Shown: piece by piece, positions 49,607 to 51,114 of the stretch | Position numbering within the stretch: position 1 is the first letter of the stretch | Layout of the letters: each line of letters starts with the position of its first letter | NCBI RefSeq assembly: GCF_025655475.1 | Contig: NZ_JAHTIK010000001.1 | Location: forward strand, 2,174,309-2,225,422 | Source of the DNA: Kitasatospora sp. DSM 101779 | Lineage (GTDB): Bacteria > Actinomycetota > Actinomycetes > Streptomycetales > Streptomycetaceae | Length of the DNA stretch: 51,114 bases | Reading direction: 5' to 3' | Position numbers and translations under genes: made by a program | The notes under the pieces: model-generated | Databases searched by the model: none | Told to the model about the DNA's origin: nothing | What the model saw: the letters and a program-made list of their open reading frames with translations, nothing else

Positions 49607-49780
49607 GTGGTCCTCCGATCCGGCCGCCGCGCTGCGGGTGCGGGGCCGGGGTGCTCGTGGGGGACGGCTGCCGCGGCCGGACGGGGGCCGGCCGCGGCGC
49701 CGGAGGGGGGACGGGTACGGGCCCGCCGCTGGGCGGCGTCCTCGGCCCGTGCTGAAACGGTAGGGGGAGCACCGGGGCGG

Positions 49781-49810
49781 TTGAAGTGTCGAATCCGTCC
49801 ATTCTCTATG
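49781..49810 (+). promoter_or_regulatory. Promoter for the PucR regulator
   Basis: TTGAAG (49781-49786) and TCTATG (49805-49810) are 18 bases apart. The in-frame ATG at 49808 lies inside this -10 box and so cannot be the start codon. This supports ATG 49850, which has GAGGG-type ribosome sequence before it. Confidence 0.5.
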
Positions 49811-49849
49811 CTTCGAGTGGAGGAACTGTCCATCAGAGGGAGGCTGGGC

Positions 49850-51114
49850 ATGTCCGCACCGCCCGTACCGGCGGCCCCGCGCGCCCCTGAGCCGGGTACG
49901 CCCGCCCTGCCGCTGCGGGTGCTGCTCGGCGCACCCGGCCTCGGCCTGGAGCAGATCGCCGGGCCCCGCGACGACCGGCTGATCGGCACCATCGGCACCA
50001 CCGAGCTGCCCGAGCCGGCGCCGTACCTGTCGGGCGGCGAACTGCTGCTGACGGCGGGCGTCCGCTTCCCGCCGACCGCGGAGGCGGTGGACGCGTACGT
50101 GCGCAGCGTCGCCGCGGCCGGGATCGCGGCGCTCGGCTTCGGCATCGCGCCCGTCCACGACGAGGTGCCCGCCGTGCTCGTCGAGGCCTGCGAGCGGCAT
50201 GCGCTGCCGCTGGTCCGGGTGCCGCCGGCGACCCCGTTCGTCGCGGTCAACCGGGCCGCGTACGCGTTCATGGCCGAGGCCCGCAGCCGCGACCTGCGGC
50301 TGGTCTCCGAGGCGCAGTCCGCCCTCGCCTCGGCCGCGGCCCGGCCGGACGCCCTGCAGGCCGTGCTGCACCAGCTGGCCGTGCGCACCGGCTCCTGGAC
50401 GGTGCTGCTGGACGCCTCCGGGCAGGAGCTCTTCGCCGCCGGGGAGCGCCCCGCCGCCCCGGCACCCCGGCAGCTGCGGGACCTCGCCGCCCGCACCGCC
50501 GCCCGCCTCGCCGGGCGGCCCGGCCGGATCGCGCCGCCGACGGCAGCCGCCGAGCACCTCGAAGGACGCCACCTCACCGTCCACACCCTGCCGGGCGGCC
50601 TCGCCCTCGGCATCGCCGCCGACACTCCGCCGAGCAGCGTCCACCGTTCGGTCACCGGCGTGGCCGCCGTCCTGCTCGCGCTGCTCACCAGCCCCCGGCA
50701 CGCCCTCGGCGCCGACACCCGCGGCTCCGCCGCCCTCGTCCGGCTGCTGCTCGGTGCCGCACCCGCCGACGTCGCCGCCCTGCTGCAGCCGGACGGCGCC
50801 GCGGACGGCCGCTGGATCGTCGTCGCGGGGCGGCGCACCCGGCCGGGACCCGGCGACGACCCCGTCCAGGTCGCCGCCCTCGGCACCGCCCTCGGCACGC
50901 CCTACCTGGACGTCTCGGGCAACGAGCTGAGGGCCCTCGTCCCGGGGCCCGCCGCCCCCGATCCGGCCGCCGCCGTCCGGCTCGGCTGGACCCTCGGCTT
51001 CGGCGCCCCCACCGGGCCGGACGGACTCGGGCACGCGGCCGTGCACGCCGACCGCGCCCTGCGGCGGGCCCTGGCGGCCGGGCGGGGGGCGGCGCGGCAG
51101 CGCGACGAGGCGCC
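49850..51114 (+). CDS. PucR family transcriptional regulator, 3' end outside window
   Basis: At least 421 residues are visible and the frame is open at the window end. The N-terminal purine-catabolism PucR domain is clear (TPALPLRVLLGAPGL, DRLIGTIGTTELPEPAPYLSGGELLLTAG, PLVRVPPATPFVAV). The middle GAF-like region follows and the C-terminal HTH_30 lies outside. PucR regulators respond to nitrogen compounds. Divergent position suggests control of the symporter-ureohydrolase-ThDP operon. ATG 49850 is set by GGAGG-like sequence and the promoter at 49781-49810. Confidence 0.9.
   Translation, partial: MSAPPVPAAPRAPEPGTPALPLRVLLGAPGLGLEQIAGPRDDRLIGTIGTTELPEPAPYLSGGELLLTAGVRFPPTAEAVDAYVRSVAAAGIAALGFGIAPVHDEVPAVLVEACERHALPLVRVPPATPFVAVNRAAYAFMAEARSRDLRLVSEAQSALASAAARPDALQAVLHQLAVRTGSWTVLLDASGQELFAAGERPAAPAPRQLRDLAARTAARLAGRPGRIAPPTAAAEHLEGRHLTVHTLPGGLALGIAADTPPSSVHRSVTGVAAVLLALLTSPRHALGADTRGSAALVRLLLGAAPADVAALLQPDGAADGRWIVVAGRRTRPGPGDDPVQVAALGTALGTPYLDVSGNELRALVPGPAAPDPAAAVRLGWTLGFGAPTGPDGLGHAAVHADRALRRALAAGRGAARQRDEA

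Noticed and set aside
45516..49802. Minus-strand frame of 1428 codons joining symporter, ureohydrolase and ThDP regions
   Set aside because: Only the ThDP enzyme part is in the coding frame. The upstream part is antisense-type low-complexity sequence over genes in another frame.

Overview
This is a 51 kb stretch of very GC-rich actinomycete chromosome. It looks like Streptomycetaceae (Streptomyces, Kitasatospora or a close relative). The grounds are strong G/C bias at third codon positions, many GTG starts with GGAGG-type ribosome sites, many NTGA stop/start overlaps, and families typical of that group (HGxxPAAW-type membrane protein, MmyB-type and PucR regulators, DUF4240, DUF4291, DUF7144, twin LLM flavoproteins). 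No rRNA, tRNA, CRISPR array, transposase or phage gene was recognised. The mix of catabolic, transport and small biosynthetic genes suggests accessory chromosome rather than core.

Layout. 0-6 kb: end of an FAD oxidoreductase, a lipoprotein, a short GrpE paralogue with a near-consensus promoter, a zinc-ribbon protein, a DHA2 drug exporter with its TetR regulator and a 39-bp operator-like palindrome, and a MarR regulator. 6-10.5 kb: a molybdenum hydroxylase operon (FAD subunit, fused Fe-S/Mo subunit, membrane-anchored twin ABM protein); its FAD-subunit gene has a TTA codon, and a decayed TetR fragment is divergent from it. 10.6-19.1 kb: an eight-gene operon on the minus strand with a complete Dpp/Opp-type ABC importer, two luciferase-like monooxygenases and a PfkB kinase. 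19.3-21.1 kb: small leader-type ORFs, an orphan NarL-type regulator with a degenerate receiver, and a tandemly duplicated hairpin repeat. 21.2-26.7 kb: five genes, all overlapping (Cys-rich protein, asparagine synthetase, flavin reductase, HpaB-type monooxygenase, methyltransferase) and closed by a 19-bp-stem terminator. This is a compact candidate biosynthetic locus and the best candidate here for something undescribed.

26.7-33.9 kb: MmyB-type regulator, MFS exporter, sterol-desaturase-like hydroxylase, HIT protein and several small conserved proteins. 34.0-40.1 kb: a fructose phosphotransferase locus, ptsI-ptsH divergent from deoR-fruK-fruA, with promoters and repeated boxes between them. 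40.1-41.1 kb: a deletion scar where a TetR gene and an amidohydrolase gene have both lost their N-termini at one junction. 41.1-45.3 kb: PdxH-like oxidase, glutamate decarboxylase, a DUF7144 membrane protein, LysR regulator and thioesterase. 45.5-51.1 kb: ThDP enzyme, agmatinase-family ureohydrolase and sodium:solute symporter, divergent from a PucR regulator that runs off the window. This last set reads as a guanidino-compound (arginine-derived) uptake and degradation locus.

Gene families and start sites are read directly from sequence. Substrates and pathway products are inferences and are marked as such.
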